From Muribaculaceae bacterium (GTDB lineage Bacteria; Bacteroidota; Bacteroidia; Bacteroidales; Muribaculaceae), in the NCBI GenBank assembly GCA_017555085.1, contig JAFZHD010000002.1, positions 1-50,967 on the forward strand: a stretch of 50,967 nt of DNA, given 5' to 3'. The position numbers were made by a program, and so were the translations under genes. This document shows positions 35,640 through 47,573 of the stretch, one piece after another (position 1 is the first letter of the stretch; each line of letters begins with the position of its first letter). The notes beneath the pieces were generated by a model, which worked only from the letters and a program-made list of their open reading frames with translations, was not told where the DNA came from and ran no database searches.

Positions 35640-36863
35640 TTATTTCACAGGCTGCATCAGCAACGATGCATCGCCATAACTCAAAAATCTGAAATCACGG
35701 GCAAGGGCAAAGTCATACATTGACTTCCAATCGCCGTCCACAAATGCCGACACAAGCAACAACAATGTCGATTGAGGCTGATGGAAATTAGTGATAATAC
35801 CCTTAACAATCTGATAGTCATAGCCCGGAGCAATAATCACACGCGTTGAAGCAATAAGACGATCGGCGCCCTCAGCATTGATATGGCGCAACACCGCTTG
35901 CATCGACTCGGCCACGCTCAATCGGGGATGATTGTCGGCATAGGGATACCATTGAGGCAACTCACCACCCCACTCTCCTTGCGCCATCATGCAACCGATA
36001 TGGTAAAGGCTTTCGAGAGTGCGCACCGATGTTGTGCCCACAGCCACCACACGACGTTGGCTAACGGCCAATTCCTCAATCAGACTGCGCGACACAGCAA
36101 TAAACTCACTGTGCATTTCATGCTCGCCAATGTTATCGCTCTTCACCGGTTGGAAAGTGCCAGCGCCGACATGCAAAGTCAACTCGCGGCGTTCGATACC
36201 ACGACGACTCACAGCATCAAGCACTTCAGGAGTAAAGTGCAACCCAGCTGTAGGAGCCGCCACCGAGCCGTCGATGTGAGAATAGACTGTTTGATAGTCG
36301 GTTGAGTCACTTGCCTCGGTCGAACGGTTGAGATAGGGAGGAATGGGAATTTCGCCGGCTGCGCCTATGATTTGGGCAAAAGTCACATCGGCGTTGTTCC
36401 ACGAGAACATCACTACCGAAGCATTTCCCTCCTTGCTAACGCGAGTCGCACAGAGCGTCACCACCACATCGCCGACAGTGACAACCATTGTCAGTTCGCC
36501 CTGCTTCCAACGCTTTGAATTACCCACAAAGCACAGCCATGAGCAGCCCGTAGTCATGGCAAAACTCACAGCATAATCGCGCGGCTCAACAGGTTCGAGA
36601 CAGAAAATCTCAATCAGCGCCCCACCCTCGCCCTTGCGAAAACGTAGACGGGCATTAATCACACGCGTATTATTGTAAACGAGCATCGAGTCGGCAGGCA
36701 ACAAATCGGGAATGTCGGCAAACACATGTTCCGACAAACAACCATTGCCATCGCGCACCAACAGTTTGCAGCGGTCGCGCTCGGCAAGCGGATGCTTTGC
36801 AATGCGCTCATCAGCCAACTCATAGTTATACTCTTCAATTCTTATATCCTTAATATCACTCAT
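35640..36863 (-). CDS. queA: S-adenosylmethionine:tRNA ribosyltransferase-isomerase
   Basis: Adds and rearranges the ribosyl part of SAM onto preQ1 in tRNA to form epoxyqueuosine. Family stretches include YELADERIAKHPLAERDRCKLLV, MLVYNNTRVINARL, SHIDGSVAAPTAGLHF and HVGAGTFQPV. The start at 36863 (MSDIKDIRIEEYNYEL) gives 407 residues; an in-frame ATG six codons upstream (36881) is possible but sits close to the promoter box. The protein is somewhat longer than the E. coli enzyme. A TAACTTTG box lies 29 nt upstream. The gluzincin gene follows. Confidence 0.94.
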   Translation of the reverse strand: MSDIKDIRIEEYNYELADERIAKHPLAERDRCKLLVRDGNGCLSEHVFADIPDLLPADSMLVYNNTRVINARLRFRKGEGGALIEIFCLEPVEPRDYAVSFAMTTGCSWLCFVGNSKRWKQGELTMVVTVGDVVVTLCATRVSKEGNASVVMFSWNNADVTFAQIIGAAGEIPIPPYLNRSTEASDSTDYQTVYSHIDGSVAAPTAGLHFTPEVLDAVSRRGIERRELTLHVGAGTFQPVKSDNIGEHEMHSEFIAVSRSLIEELAVSQRRVVAVGTTSVRTLESLYHIGCMMAQGEWGGELPQWYPYADNHPRLSVAESMQAVLRHINAEGADRLIASTRVIIAPGYDYQIVKGIITNFHQPQSTLLLLVSAFVDGDWKSMYDFALARDFRFLSYGDASLLMQPVK

Positions 36864-36891
36864 CTGATTACTAAATTGCATTTTAACACTG

Positions 36892-36899
36892 CAAAGTTA
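36892..36899 (-). promoter_or_regulatory. -7 promoter box of the queA operon
   Basis: TAACTTTG on the minus strand, 29 nt before the chosen queA start, which supports that start. No good -33 box. Confidence 0.55.
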
Positions 36900-36980
36900 G
36901 CAAATGTGAGGTTAAAATTAGGTTTGGTTGGCAAAAAAGGTGTAACTTTACACTAATAATATATCTATAACTTGAATTTT

Positions 36981-38021
36981 ATGGCAAAAATTGGCGATAC
37001 TGTGCGTTTTCTTAACTCTGTTGGCGGAGGTAAGATTGTGAAAATTGAAGGTAACATTGCTTATGTTGATGAGGACGGCTTTGAAACTCCGGTGCTGCTG
37101 CGTGAATGCGTGGTAGTGACTCCTGCTGCCGGCTCTGAACCTGCTCCGTCAAAGTATGTGCCGCCGACTGTGGTTCCCGAACAACCTAAGGCTCCTAAGC
37201 CTGAAACTTTTGAGGAAACCGAGACTGGCGAAAAACTCAATATCGTGCTCGCCTATGAGCCTGCCGAAATAAAGCATCTCAACACTACCACTTTTGATGC
37301 TTATTTGGTCAACGATTCTAACTATTTTCTTTATTTCACTTACCTGACTCGCGCCGATGGTGGCGGTTGGATTACTCGCTATGCGAGTATCGTTGAGCCC
37401 AACATTCAGGTTTTCTTGGGCGAGGTTACTCGCGACCAATTGCCTCAAATGGACCGTGTGGCTATTCAATACATTGCTTTCAAGCGCGACAAGGAGTTCA
37501 AACTCAAAGCACCTGTGGCTGTCGAATACTCGCTTGACACTACCAAGTTCTGCAAGTTGCATTGCTTCCATGAAAACATGTATTTTGACACTCCTGTGAT
37601 TGCGGTTGACATTGTCAAAAACGATGTTCCCTATCGCCAAATGATAATTGACAGCGGCCAACTCGAAGATGCTATGCGCGCCAAACGCCAAGCCGAGCGT
37701 CCCAATCGTCAACCTGTGCAACGCAAGGATAAGCGCCCCCAAATCATAGAGGTTGACCTACACATTCACGAACTTATCGACACCACTGCCGGCCTCTCAA
37801 ACAGCGATATGCTCGAAGTGCAACTCAAAGAGTTTCGCCGTGTGATGGACGAAAACCGCAACAACAAGGGCCAGAAAATCGTGTTTATTCACGGTAAGGG
37901 CGAGGGTGTATTGCGCAGCGCGTTGCTCAAAGAATTGAATCATAAATACAAGCAATGCTCGGTGCAAGATGCTTCGTTTCGCGAATATGGTTTCGGCGCT
38001 ACACAAGTAACTATCCACTAA
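36981..38021 (+). CDS. DUF2027 protein with C-terminal Smr domain
   Basis: The 346-residue protein starts with a small SH3-like beta region (KIGDTVRFLNSVGGGKIVKI), a Pro-rich linker (about 60-85), a DUF2027 core, and a C-terminal Smr (MutS2-related) domain (about 255-346): IIEVDLHIHELID, then GQKIVFIHGKGEGVLRSAL and FGATQVTIH. Smr domains are nicking endonucleases or RNA-binding modules; the DLHxH and HGKG motifs are present, so it could be active. A weak promoter (TTTG 36923-36926, TAACTTTA 36943-36950) lies upstream. Transcribed alone. Confidence 0.88.
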   Translation: MAKIGDTVRFLNSVGGGKIVKIEGNIAYVDEDGFETPVLLRECVVVTPAAGSEPAPSKYVPPTVVPEQPKAPKPETFEETETGEKLNIVLAYEPAEIKHLNTTTFDAYLVNDSNYFLYFTYLTRADGGGWITRYASIVEPNIQVFLGEVTRDQLPQMDRVAIQYIAFKRDKEFKLKAPVAVEYSLDTTKFCKLHCFHENMYFDTPVIAVDIVKNDVPYRQMIIDSGQLEDAMRAKRQAERPNRQPVQRKDKRPQIIEVDLHIHELIDTTAGLSNSDMLEVQLKEFRRVMDENRNNKGQKIVFIHGKGEGVLRSALLKELNHKYKQCSVQDASFREYGFGATQVTIH

Positions 38022-38044
38022 CCAACTTTTCTGGCTACATACAT

Positions 38045-38071
38045 AAAAAGGGGCAATTAAGCCCCTTTTTT
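38045..38071. terminator. Bidirectional terminator between the Smr gene and surE
   Basis: AAAAAGGGGC-AATTAA-GCCCCTTTTT: a five-G/C stem with T runs on both strands between convergent genes; it overlaps the surE stop codon by two bases. Confidence 0.88.
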
Positions 38072-38840
38072 ATTGTTCATACTTGGTCTTGAACTCGGCC
38101 ACACAATCGTGGGCTGTCATATCGGCTCTCGCCGGTACGATTGTTGCATAGTCGCGGGCCAACCAATACTCGTCGGTATCATCGGCATCGGGTTCAAGAT
38201 TGTGAAAATGGCCTGTGAGCATATAGAACGGACGGCCTATCGGGTCGTCAAACTTTGCATATTCTTCGGTCCAATAGCCGCGTGCCGAGCGAACGACTTT
38301 CACTCCGTTGACTTTGGCCGAGGCGGGGACATTGACATTGAGACACACATTGGCGGGCAAAGACTCACGCAACACTTGTGCCGTAATGGCATTGATAATG
38401 GGCGTTGTCACGCCAAAATCGGCATCCTTGGCAAACGAAAGGAATGAGTAGCCGATTGCCGGCACACCCATCATACAGGCTTCGATTGCCGCTCCCATCG
38501 TGCCCGAATAGATTATCGAGTTACCCGAATTGGCCCCGTGATTTATGCCCGAGAGCATCACATCGGGACGACGGTCAAGAATGGTGTGCATGGCCATTTT
38601 GACGCAATCGACTGGAGTGCCGTTTACCGAATAGATCTTTGCCCCCTGATAATCGTCGTGACGGGTCACGCGCAAGATGCGATCAACGGTGATTGCCGAC
38701 GATTGTCCCGAGCAGTGTTGTGCAGGTGCTACCGCCACCACATCACCTAGGTCCTTGACACAGTCAATCAAATGATACAATCCGCGGGCATTCACCCCGT
38801 CGTCATTACTAATCAATATCAGTGGTCGTTGAGTTTTCAT
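38070..38840 (-). CDS. surE: 5'/3'-nucleotidase SurE
   Basis: Removes phosphate from nucleoside monophosphates and may act in stationary-phase survival. The 256-residue protein has the SurE motifs: ISNDDGVNARG (metal ligands D13 and D14), APAQHCSGQSSAIT, and SGINHGANSGNSIIYSGTMGAA. Length is normal. A TACATTTG box (38859-38866) lies 19 nt upstream. It is a single-gene unit between two terminators. Confidence 0.95.
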   Translation of the reverse strand: MKTQRPLILISNDDGVNARGLYHLIDCVKDLGDVVAVAPAQHCSGQSSAITVDRILRVTRHDDYQGAKIYSVNGTPVDCVKMAMHTILDRRPDVMLSGINHGANSGNSIIYSGTMGAAIEACMMGVPAIGYSFLSFAKDADFGVTTPIINAITAQVLRESLPANVCLNVNVPASAKVNGVKVVRSARGYWTEEYAKFDDPIGRPFYMLTGHFHNLEPDADDTDEYWLARDYATIVPARADMTAHDCVAEFKTKYEQ

Positions 38841-38858
38841 ATCCTAATGTTTTATTTG

Positions 38859-38866
38859 CAAATGTA
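38859..38866 (-). promoter_or_regulatory. -7 promoter box of surE
   Basis: TACATTTG on the minus strand, 19 nt before surE; -33 box unclear. Confidence 0.4.
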
Positions 38867-38895
38867 CGCATTTTTCGCGAATAATCGGTCTATCT

Positions 38896-38944
38896 AAAAC
38901 GACAAAGGTGCCACTCACAAGAGCAGCACCTTTGCATTTATAAG
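38896..38944 (-). terminator. Terminator of the rpoBC operon
   Basis: A 9-bp stem CAAAGGTGC/GCACCTTTG with a 24-nt spacer is followed on the minus strand by TCGTTTTAG, 17 nt after the rpoC stop. The loop is long, so its strength is moderate. Confidence 0.65.
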
Positions 38945-38960
38945 GAGTCAGTTTCAATGT

Positions 38961-41900
38961 TTACTTGATAACATCGAGGTTGCCTGTTACAACATCGTCT
39001 TTACCGCTTACCACAATGTTTTGGTAATCACGAAGACCTGTACCGGCAGGAATCAAGTGACCACAGATTACATTTTCCTTCATACCTTCCAATGTGTCAA
39101 CTTTACCGTTGATAGCGGCTTCGTTGAGGACTTTGGTAGTTTCTTGGAACGATGCGGCCGACATGAAACTTGATGTTTGCAATGCAGCACGAGTAATACC
39201 TTGGAGGATTTGCTCTGATGTTGCAGGCATAGCATCACGCACTTCAATGGGTTTGAGGTCACGGCGTTTGAGTGAAGAGTTTTCGTCGCGCAACTTGCGA
39301 GCAGTGATAATTTGACCGGGTTTCACATTTTCAGAGTCACCTGCGTCTGTTACCACTTTCTTGCCCCAAATGCGGTCGTTTTCTTCCATAAACTCGCGCT
39401 TGTCAACAACTTGTTGTTCAAGGAAGCAAGTGTCACCTGGGTCAACGATATTAACCTTGCGCATCATCTGACGAACGATAACTTCAAAGTGCTTGTCGTT
39501 AATCTTCACACCCTGCATGCGGTATACATCTTGAACTTCGTTCACGATATATTCCTGAACAGCAGTCGGACCCATGATGTTGAGGATGTCCGAGGGAGTG
39601 ATTGCACCGTCAGAGAGGGGTGTACCGGCACGAACATAGTCGTTTTCCTGAACAAGGATTTGTTTTGACAGGGGTACGAGATATTTCTTAACTTCACCAA
39701 GTTTAGATGTCACAGAAATTTCGCGGTTACCGCGTTTAACCTTACCGAAGGTAACTTCACCGTCGATTTCAGAAACGACTGCAGGGTTAGACGGGTTACG
39801 TGCCTCGAAGAGTTCGGTAACACGGGGAAGACCACCGGTGATGTCACCAGCGCCACCTGCCGAGCGAGGAATCTTAACGAGGATTTCACCTACCTTAACA
39901 TCAGCACCGTCAGAAATCATCACGTTAGCGCCCACGGGGAGTGCGTATGTGCGGAGAACTTGTTCGTTAGCATCGAGGATTTCAACCTCAGGTGCTTTTG
40001 TACGGTCTTTTGATTCTGTGATGATAAGTTCAGTATTACCTGATTGAGCATCAATTTCTTTGCGGCAAGTTACACCGTCAATCACATTGTTGAAACGAGC
40101 CTTACCGGCAACTTCGGTAACAACTACTGCGTTGAAGGGGTCCCATTCGCAAATCAAATCGCCTTTCTTAACTGTTTCACCATTGCGGTAGTAGAGTTTA
40201 GAACCGTAAGCGATGTTTGCTGATGTGAGCATCATCTTAGTTTTGGGGTCGATAATGCGCATTTCGGCAAGACGGCCAACTACTACTTCTACATTGCGAC
40301 CTTGTGAGTCTTTTTCGTCTGTTTCAACTGTGCGCAATTCGTCGATTTCGAGCACACCGTCATAACGTGATTTCAATGATGAGTTAGCGGCAATATTTGA
40401 AGCCACACCACCGACGTGGAATGTACGCAATGTCAACTGAGTACCAGGTTCACCGATTGATTGAGCAGCGATTACGCCGACTGCTTCACCTTTCTGAACA
40501 AGGCGGTTGGTTGAGAGGTTGCGACCATAACACTTAGCACAAACACCACGTTTAGATTCGCAAGTGAGCACTGAACGGATTTCGACAGATTCGATAGCCG
40601 ATTTGTCGATGCGTTCAGCCATGAAATCGTTGATTTCTTCACCAGCAGCAACGATGAGTTCGCCAGTAGTGGGGTCAATGATATCGTGAACAGATACACG
40701 GCCTACGATGCGTTCGCCAAGAGAAGCAACAACATCGTCGTTGTTCTTGACTTCGGTGCAAACGAGACCACGCAATGTACCACAGTCTTCTTCGTGGATA
40801 ATTACATCGTGTGCAACGTCAACAAGACGACGAGTCAAGTAACCTGCGTCGGCAGTTTTCAACGCGGTATCGGCAAGACCCTTACGAGCACCGTGAGTTG
40901 AGATAAAGTATTCGAGCACCGAAAGACCTTCCTTAAAGTTAGCCAAGATGGGGTTTTCGATAATCTGACCACCTTCGGCACCGGCCTTTTGAGGTTTAGC
41001 CATAAGACCACGCATACCTGACAACTGACGAATCTGGTCTTTTGAACCACGGGCACCTGAATCAAGCATCATGTAAACAGGGTTGAAGCCTTGCTTGTCT
41101 TCTGAAATCTGTTTCATCAATGTTGCAGTCAAGCGAGTGTTGACATGTGTCCATGTGTCGATAACCTGATTGTAACGTTCTTTTTCAGTGATGAAACCCA
41201 TCGCATAGTTGGCCATAATTTCTTGAACCTGTGCGTGACCTTCTTTCACCAATTCTTCTTTTTCAGCGGGGATAAGCACGTCGCCAAGGTTGAACGACAA
41301 ACCACCCTTGAATGCCATCTTGTAACCGAGGTTCTTGATGTCATCGAGGAATTGTGCTGAACGCGGAATACCACAGCGTTTGATTACACGGCCGATGATG
41401 TCGCGGAGTGATTTCTTTGACAAGATTTCGTTAACATAACCGATTTCTTCGGGTACATATTGGTTAACGAGAATACGGCCTACTGATGTTTCTTCAATCA
41501 TGCGCTTAACGCGGTTGCCGTTTTCGTCAATGTCATCAACCACAACAGAGATGGGTGCGTGGAGTGTTACGCGACCTTCATTGTAAGCGATTTCGGCTTC
41601 TTCGGGTCCATAGAACTTGTATTTTTCGCCTTTGTCGCCTCTGCGAAGTTTAGTGATATAATAGAGACCGAGCACCATGTCCTGAGAGGGAACGGTGATA
41701 GGTGCACCATTAGCGGGGTTAAGGATGTTGTGAGCACCGAGCATCAACATTTGTGCTTCGAGGATAGCCTCGTTGCCCAAAGGCAAGTGCACAGCCATTT
41801 GGTCACCGTCGAAGTCGGCGTTGAACGCAGTACATGCGAGGGGGTGCAACTGAATAGCCTTACCTTCAATCATCTTGGGCTGGAATGCTTGGATACCGAG

Positions 41901-43223
41901 ACGGTGAAGTGTTGGAGCACGGTTGAGCAATACAGGGTGTCCTTTCATCACATGTTCGAGGATATCCCAAACAACGGGCTCTTTGCGGTCAACAATCTTT
42001 TTAGCCGATTTCACAGTCTTAACGATACCGCGTTCAATGAGTTTGCGGATAACGAAAGGTTTGTACAATTCGGCAGCCATATTTTTGGGAAGACCACACT
42101 CGTGCATTTTCAACTCGGGACCAACGACGATTACCGAACGAGCCGAGTAGTCAACACGCTTACCGAGAAGGTTTTGACGGAAACGGCCTTGTTTACCTTT
42201 GAGGCTGTCAGAGAGTGACTTCAAAGGACGGTTTGCATCAGACTTAACTGCCGATGATTTGCGTGAGTTGTCGAGCAATGAGTCAACCGCTTCTTGGAGC
42301 ATACGCTTTTCGTTGCGGAGGATTACCTCGGGAGCTTTGATTTCAATCAAGCGTTTGAGACGGTTGTTGCGAATGATTACGCGACGATACAAGTCGTTCA
42401 AGTCACTTGTTGCGAAGCGGCCACCATCGAGGGGCACCAAGGGACGCAATTCGGGCGGAATCACAGGCACTGCTTGAAGAATCATCCATTCAGGTTTGTT
42501 GCGTTCGCGTGATGAGCGGAACGATTCAACAACTTGAAGGCGTTTCAAAGCCTCAGTTTTGCGTTGTTGTGAGCCATCAGTATTGGCTTGGTGACGCAAT
42601 TTATATGACAAGTCGTCAAGGTCGATGCGTTGCAAAAGTTCATAGATTGCTTCTGCACCCATCTTGGCAACAAACTTGTTGGGGTCGGTATCTTCAAGAT
42701 ACTGATTTTCGCGAGGGAGTTTTTCAACAATGTCGAAGTATTCTTCTTCTGAAAGAAGGTCTAATTGTTGAACATCTTCGCAAGTACCGGGCTGAATAAC
42801 TACATAGCGTTCATAGTAGATTACAGCATCAAGTTTCTTTGAGGGAAGACCCAAAAGGTAACCGATTTTGTTGGGGAGTGAACGGAAATACCAGATGTGA
42901 GCAACGGGAACAACGAGTTTGATGTGACCCATGCGTTCGCGGCGCACTTTCTTTTCAGTTACTTCAACACCACAACGGTCGCAGACGATGCCTTTGTAAC
43001 GGATGCGTTTGTATTTACCGCAATGACATTCATAATCCTTGCAAGGACCGAAAATGCGCTCGCAGAACAAACCGTCACGCTCGGGCTTATAAGTGCGATA
43101 GTTGATGGTTTCGGGCTTGAGAACCTCACCACTTGATTTTTCCAAAATTTCTTCGGGCGAAGCGAGCCCGATAGAAATTTTAGAGAAACCAGATTTTATC
43201 TTATTGTCTTTTCTAAAAGCCAT
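38961..43223 (-). CDS. rpoC: DNA-directed RNA polymerase subunit beta'
   Basis: The 1420-residue catalytic subunit of RNA polymerase. Zinc ligands C66, C68, C81 and C84 (ECHCGKYKR...CDRCG) form the N-terminal finger; the active-site NADFDGDQ is at 468-475, with the Mg2+-binding Asp at 470, 472 and 474. A second zinc cluster ([15 protein letters not shown]) and the bridge/trigger region ([16 protein letters not shown]) follow. The C-terminal jaw region is complete. It starts 21 nt after the rpoB stop and ends the operon. Confidence 0.98.
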   Translation of the reverse strand: MAFRKDNKIKSGFSKISIGLASPEEILEKSSGEVLKPETINYRTYKPERDGLFCERIFGPCKDYECHCGKYKRIRYKGIVCDRCGVEVTEKKVRRERMGHIKLVVPVAHIWYFRSLPNKIGYLLGLPSKKLDAVIYYERYVVIQPGTCEDVQQLDLLSEEEYFDIVEKLPRENQYLEDTDPNKFVAKMGAEAIYELLQRIDLDDLSYKLRHQANTDGSQQRKTEALKRLQVVESFRSSRERNKPEWMILQAVPVIPPELRPLVPLDGGRFATSDLNDLYRRVIIRNNRLKRLIEIKAPEVILRNEKRMLQEAVDSLLDNSRKSSAVKSDANRPLKSLSDSLKGKQGRFRQNLLGKRVDYSARSVIVVGPELKMHECGLPKNMAAELYKPFVIRKLIERGIVKTVKSAKKIVDRKEPVVWDILEHVMKGHPVLLNRAPTLHRLGIQAFQPKMIEGKAIQLHPLACTAFNADFDGDQMAVHLPLGNEAILEAQMLMLGAHNILNPANGAPITVPSQDMVLGLYYITKLRRGDKGEKYKFYGPEEAEIAYNEGRVTLHAPISVVVDDIDENGNRVKRMIEETSVGRILVNQYVPEEIGYVNEILSKKSLRDIIGRVIKRCGIPRSAQFLDDIKNLGYKMAFKGGLSFNLGDVLIPAEKEELVKEGHAQVQEIMANYAMGFITEKERYNQVIDTWTHVNTRLTATLMKQISEDKQGFNPVYMMLDSGARGSKDQIRQLSGMRGLMAKPQKAGAEGGQIIENPILANFKEGLSVLEYFISTHGARKGLADTALKTADAGYLTRRLVDVAHDVIIHEEDCGTLRGLVCTEVKNNDDVVASLGERIVGRVSVHDIIDPTTGELIVAAGEEINDFMAERIDKSAIESVEIRSVLTCESKRGVCAKCYGRNLSTNRLVQKGEAVGVIAAQSIGEPGTQLTLRTFHVGGVASNIAANSSLKSRYDGVLEIDELRTVETDEKDSQGRNVEVVVGRLAEMRIIDPKTKMMLTSANIAYGSKLYYRNGETVKKGDLICEWDPFNAVVVTEVAGKARFNNVIDGVTCRKEIDAQSGNTELIITESKDRTKAPEVEILDANEQVLRTYALPVGANVMISDGADVKVGEILVKIPRSAGGAGDITGGLPRVTELFEARNPSNPAVVSEIDGEVTFGKVKRGNREISVTSKLGEVKKYLVPLSKQILVQENDYVRAGTPLSDGAITPSDILNIMGPTAVQEYIVNEVQDVYRMQGVKINDKHFEVIVRQMMRKVNIVDPGDTCFLEQQVVDKREFMEENDRIWGKKVVTDAGDSENVKPGQIITARKLRDENSSLKRRDLKPIEVRDAMPATSEQILQGITRAALQTSSFMSAASFQETTKVLNEAAINGKVDTLEGMKENVICGHLIPAGTGLRDYQNIVVSGKDDVVTGNLDVIK

Positions 43224-43244
43224 ATTGTGTCTTATAAAAGAATA

Positions 43245-46200
43245 TTATTGTTCTAAGTTGATGCTCAATCCTAAGCCACGCAATTCGTGGAGAAGCACAT
43301 TGAGAGATTCAGGAATACCTGCTTCGGGCATACGGTCACCCTTAACGATTGCTTCGTAGGCTTTGCTGCGGCCGTTAACATCATCACTCTTAACAGTGAG
43401 GATTTCTTGGAGAATGTGTGCGGCACCGAATGCTTCGAGTGCCCAAACTTCCATTTCCCCGAAACGCTGACCACCAAATTGAGCCTTACCACCAAGAGGT
43501 TGTTGAGTAATCAATGAGTATGGACCAATGCTACGAGCGTGCATCTTGTCTTCAACCATGTGACCGAGTTTCAACATGTAAATCACGCCGACAGTTGCAG
43601 GTTGGTCAAAGCGTTCGCCTGTGCCACCATCATAGAGATATGTGCGGCCATAGCGAGGCAAGCCTGCCTTGTCGGTCCACTCGTTCAAGTCGTCAAGACT
43701 TGCACCGTCAAAGATGGGAGTAGCAAACTTCTCACCGAGAGTTACACCTGCCCAACCGAGAACGGTTTCGAAAATCTGACCAAGGTTCATACGAGAAGGC
43801 ACACCGAGGGGGTTAAGCACGATATCAACGGGAGTACCATCGGCCAAGTAAGGCATATCTTCTTGACGAACGATGCGCGATACGATACCTTTGTTACCGT
43901 GACGACCCGCCATCTTGTCACCTACGCTGATTTTGCGTTTCTTAGCGATGTAAACTTTCGCCATCTGCATGATGCCAGAGGGAAGTTCGTCACCGATAGT
44001 GAGGTCAAATTTCTTGCGACGCAATTCGGCATCAACTTCTTTTGACTCACGCATGTAGTTAACAATAGTGGCACGAATCATATCGTTCTTGTGAGCATCA
44101 TTAGTCCACTTGCTGAGGTTGAGAGTGTCATAATTGATGTCGCGGAACAATGCGGCAGTAAATTTAGCACCTTTGGCAATGATTTCAGCGCCGAGGTAGT
44201 CCTTAACGCCTTGTGATGTTTTGCCATCAGTGAGAGTCATCAATTTTTCAACAAGGATATCCTTGAGAGCCTCTTGCTTCTTGTTGTATTGCTCGTCGAG
44301 AGCAGCAAGTTGAGCATTGGCAGCCTTGTTGCGAGTTGTTTTAGCAGCACGAGAGAAGAGGTTTGTGCCGATAACAACACCCTTCAACGAGGGAGATGCT
44401 TTGAGTGAAGCGTCCTTAACATCGCCAGCTTTGTCGCCAAAGATAGCACGGAGCAATTTTTCTTCGGGAGTGGGGTCAGATTCACCCTTGGGAGTAATCT
44501 TACCAATCATGATGTCACCAGGAACAACATGAGCACCCACGCGAATGATACCGCGGCTGTCGAGGTCTTTTGTAGCATCTTCGCTAACGTTAGGAATATC
44601 AGATGTCAATTCTTCCATACCGCGTTTGGTTTCACGCACTTCGAGAGAATACTCGTCAACATGAACCGAAGTGAGGATATCTTCGCGAACAACGCGTTCG
44701 TTGAGCACAATCGCGTCCTCATAGTTGTAACCCTTCCAAGGCATGAACGCTACTTTAAGGTTGCGACCGAGAGCGAGTTCGCCGTTTTCAGTCGAGTAAC
44801 CTTCGGTCAAAATCTGACCTTCGACAACGCGGTCGCCTTTTTCGCAAATGGGACGCAAGTCGATAGTAGTGCTTTGGTTGGTTTTGCGGAACTTGGGAAT
44901 CTTATATTCTTTGACAGCGCTCTTGAACGAAACAAATTCTTCGTCCTCAGTGCGGTCATAACGAATGCGGATTACAGTAGAGTCAACATATTCAACAACA
45001 CCTGTACCCTCAGCAGTAATTTGAGTGCGAGAGTCGCGAATCAACTGACCTTCGAGACCTGTACCTACAACGGGAGCCTCAGAACGCAACAAGGGAACTG
45101 CCTGGCGCATCATGTTAGAACCCATGAGTGCACGGTTGGCGTCGTCATGTTCAAGGAAGGGAATCAAAGAAGCAGCGATTGACGCAATCTGTGTCGGAGA
45201 TACGTCCATAAGTTCAACCTCACCGGGAGCCACAACGGGGAAGTCAGCATCTTTACGAGCCTTAACTCGTTCGCGGATGAATGTACCGTCTTCGTTCAAA
45301 GGAGCATTACCTTGAGCGATTACGCGACCTTCTTCCATTTCGGCAGCGAGGTAGATAATTTCGTCGTTATTGAGGTTAACCTTGGCATTCTCAACATTGC
45401 GGTAAGGAGTTTCAATGAAACCGAGGTCATTAATCTTCGCATACACACACAAAGAAGAGATAAGACCGATGTTGGGACCTTCAGGAGTTTCGATAGGACA
45501 GAGACGACCATAGTGAGTGTAGTGAACGTCACGAACCTCGAAACCGGCACGCTCACGAGACAAACCGCCTGGACCGAGAGCCGACATACGACGCTTGTGA
45601 GTCATTTCGGCAAGGGGGTTGGTTTGGTCCATGAACTGTGAAAGAGCGTTGGTACCAAAATATGAGTTGATAACCGAAGAAATAGTCTTCGCGTTAATCA
45701 AATCGATGGGAGTAAACACCTCAGTGTCGCGAACATTCATACGCTCACGGATAGTGCGAGCCATACGTGCGAGACCTACACCAAATTGGTTGTAGAGTTG
45801 CTCACCAACTGTGCGAACACGACGGTTGCTCAAGTGGTCAATATCATCGACAGTAGTCTTTGAATTGATCAACTCGATAAGATATTTTATGATAGAGATG
45901 ATATCTTCCTTAGTGAGGACTTTAACGTCCATGGGGATATCAAGCGAGAGTTTTTTATTGATGCGGTAGCGACCAACTTCGCCCAAGTCATAACGCTTTT
46001 CAGAGAAGAAAAGGTTAGTGATAACTTCGCGGGCACTTGTATCATCGGGAGCCTCTGCATTGCGCAATTGGCGATAGATATACTGAACAGCCTCCAATTC
46101 AGAGTTGGTGGGGTCTTTTGACAAAGTGTTGAAGATAATAGCACTTTCGGCAGCGCTCTTACCCTCTTTGTGCAAAACGATTGTTGAAACACCTGAATCA

Positions 46201-47057
46201 AGAATTTCTTGAATGTGTTCTTCTTCAAGAACCGTTTCGCGGTCAAACAACACATCGTGGCGCTCGATTGATGCAACTTCACCGGTATCTTCATCAACGA
46301 AGTCTTCGGTCCATGATTTGAGCACACGAGCAGCCAACTGACGGCCAACCGCTTTTTTGAGATTTGCTTTTGTTACTTTGAGTTCCTCAGAGAGATCAAA
46401 AATATCAATGATGTCTTTGTCACTTTCAAGACCGATAGCACGAAGCAAAGTTGTTACGGGCAATTTCTTCTTACGGTCGATGTAAGCATACATTACATTG
46501 TTGATGTCGGTTGCAAATTCAATCCATGAACCACGGAAAGGAATAATACGAGCCGAGTACAACTTTGTACCATTAGCATGTGTGCTTTGACCAAAGAACA
46601 CACCGGGTGAACGGTGCAATTGTGATACAACAACGCGCTCTGCACCATTAATCACAAATGTACCTTTTTCGGTCATATAAGGGATAGGACCAAGGTAAAC
46701 ATCTTGAATAACTGTTGCAAAGTCTTCGTGGTCGGGGTCGGTACAATAGAGTTTAAGTTTTGCTTTCAAAGGCACACTATAAGTCAAGCCACGCTCGAGA
46801 CACTCGTCGATAGTGTAGCGAGGGGGATCGATATAGTAGTCGAGAAATTCCAACACAAAGTTATTGCGAGTGTCGGCAATAGGGAAATTCTCAGAGAAAA
46901 CCTTATAGAGACCTTCGTTATTTCTTTTTTCGGGAGCGGTGTCGAGTTGAAGGAAATCATAGAAAGACTTCAACTGCACCTCCAAAAAGTCGGGGTAAGG
47001 AAGAGGATTCTTTACCGATGCGAAGTTTACGCGGGGTTTATTGTTTGAAACTGACAT
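43245..47057 (-). CDS. rpoB: DNA-directed RNA polymerase subunit beta
   Basis: The 1270-residue subunit has all landmarks of bacterial beta: [11 protein letters not shown] near the N-terminus, the rifampicin region with [58 protein letters not shown], and the C-terminal [41 protein letters not shown]. In the rifampicin region the residues look wild-type (Gln, Asp and His in usual places). It follows rplL after 103 nt that contain a terminator-like hairpin. Confidence 0.98.
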   Translation of the reverse strand: MSVSNNKPRVNFASVKNPLPYPDFLEVQLKSFYDFLQLDTAPEKRNNEGLYKVFSENFPIADTRNNFVLEFLDYYIDPPRYTIDECLERGLTYSVPLKAKLKLYCTDPDHEDFATVIQDVYLGPIPYMTEKGTFVINGAERVVVSQLHRSPGVFFGQSTHANGTKLYSARIIPFRGSWIEFATDINNVMYAYIDRKKKLPVTTLLRAIGLESDKDIIDIFDLSEELKVTKANLKKAVGRQLAARVLKSWTEDFVDEDTGEVASIERHDVLFDRETVLEEEHIQEILDSGVSTIVLHKEGKSAAESAIIFNTLSKDPTNSELEAVQYIYRQLRNAEAPDDTSAREVITNLFFSEKRYDLGEVGRYRINKKLSLDIPMDVKVLTKEDIISIIKYLIELINSKTTVDDIDHLSNRRVRTVGEQLYNQFGVGLARMARTIRERMNVRDTEVFTPIDLINAKTISSVINSYFGTNALSQFMDQTNPLAEMTHKRRMSALGPGGLSRERAGFEVRDVHYTHYGRLCPIETPEGPNIGLISSLCVYAKINDLGFIETPYRNVENAKVNLNNDEIIYLAAEMEEGRVIAQGNAPLNEDGTFIRERVKARKDADFPVVAPGEVELMDVSPTQIASIAASLIPFLEHDDANRALMGSNMMRQAVPLLRSEAPVVGTGLEGQLIRDSRTQITAEGTGVVEYVDSTVIRIRYDRTEDEEFVSFKSAVKEYKIPKFRKTNQSTTIDLRPICEKGDRVVEGQILTEGYSTENGELALGRNLKVAFMPWKGYNYEDAIVLNERVVREDILTSVHVDEYSLEVRETKRGMEELTSDIPNVSEDATKDLDSRGIIRVGAHVVPGDIMIGKITPKGESDPTPEEKLLRAIFGDKAGDVKDASLKASPSLKGVVIGTNLFSRAAKTTRNKAANAQLAALDEQYNKKQEALKDILVEKLMTLTDGKTSQGVKDYLGAEIIAKGAKFTAALFRDINYDTLNLSKWTNDAHKNDMIRATIVNYMRESKEVDAELRRKKFDLTIGDELPSGIMQMAKVYIAKKRKISVGDKMAGRHGNKGIVSRIVRQEDMPYLADGTPVDIVLNPLGVPSRMNLGQIFETVLGWAGVTLGEKFATPIFDGASLDDLNEWTDKAGLPRYGRTYLYDGGTGERFDQPATVGVIYMLKLGHMVEDKMHARSIGPYSLITQQPLGGKAQFGGQRFGEMEVWALEAFGAAHILQEILTVKSDDVNGRSKAYEAIVKGDRMPEAGIPESLNVLLHELRGLGLSINLEQ

Positions 47058-47092
47058 TTTTTTATCGTTAAAGGGAACTCAACTTAAATTAT

Positions 47093-47137
47093 AACACAAA
47101 AAGGTTAAGAATCATCCTACAAGGGGATTCTTAACCT
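47093..47137 (-). terminator. Probable attenuator between rplL and rpoB
   Basis: A perfect 12-bp stem (AGGTTAAGAATC at 47102-47113, GATTCTTAACCT at 47126-47137) with a 12-nt loop is followed on the minus strand by TTTTTGTGT. It lies after rplL and before rpoB, where E. coli has a partial terminator that lowers polymerase relative to ribosomal-protein synthesis. Confidence 0.78.
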
Positions 47138-47160
47138 AATTACCTGATTAACAGGCAATA

Positions 47161-47538
47161 TTATTTAAGTTCAACTTCAGCGCCAGCTTCTTCGAGTTGT
47201 TTTTTGAGACCTTCAGCGTCAGCTTTAGCGAGACCTTCTTTGATTACGCTGGGAGCACCGTCTACCATTTCTTTAGCTTCTTTCAAGCCGAGACCAGTGA
47301 GTTCCTTAACGAGTTTTACAACTGCGAGTTTGTTAGCACCTGCTGCTTTGAGAACTACATCGAAAGATGATTTTTCTTCAGCAGCTTCAGCAGCACCAGC
47401 TGCGGGACCTGCAGCAACTGCAACAGCTGCAGCAGCGGGTTCGATACCGTATTCTTCTTTGAGGATTTGAGCAAGTTCGTTTACTTCTTTAACTGTAAGG
47501 TTAACGAGTTGTTCTGCAAAAGCTTTTAAATCTGCCAT
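47161..47538 (-). CDS. rplL: 50S ribosomal protein L7/L12
   Basis: The 125-residue acidic stalk protein recruits translation GTPases. The N-terminal dimer domain ([23 protein letters not shown]), an Ala-rich hinge ([19 protein letters not shown]) and the C-terminal domain ([21 protein letters not shown]...[20 protein letters not shown]) are all present. The gene is 35 nt after rplJ. Confidence 0.97.
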   Translation of the reverse strand: MADLKAFAEQLVNLTVKEVNELAQILKEEYGIEPAAAAVAVAAGPAAGAAEAAEEKSSFDVVLKAAGANKLAVVKLVKELTGLGLKEAKEMVDGAPSVIKEGLAKADAEGLKKQLEEAGAEVELK

Positions 47539-47573
47539 GATTATTTAGTTTTATAGTTTATTTACTTGGTTAA

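Noticed and set aside
41559..42218. Long open frame opposite rpoC (219 codons)
   Set aside because: It is fully antisense to a conserved gene, has no promoter or family similarity, and arises from biased codon use in rpoC; other antisense frames in rpoB, metG, rplA and the antiporter gene were dropped for the same reason.
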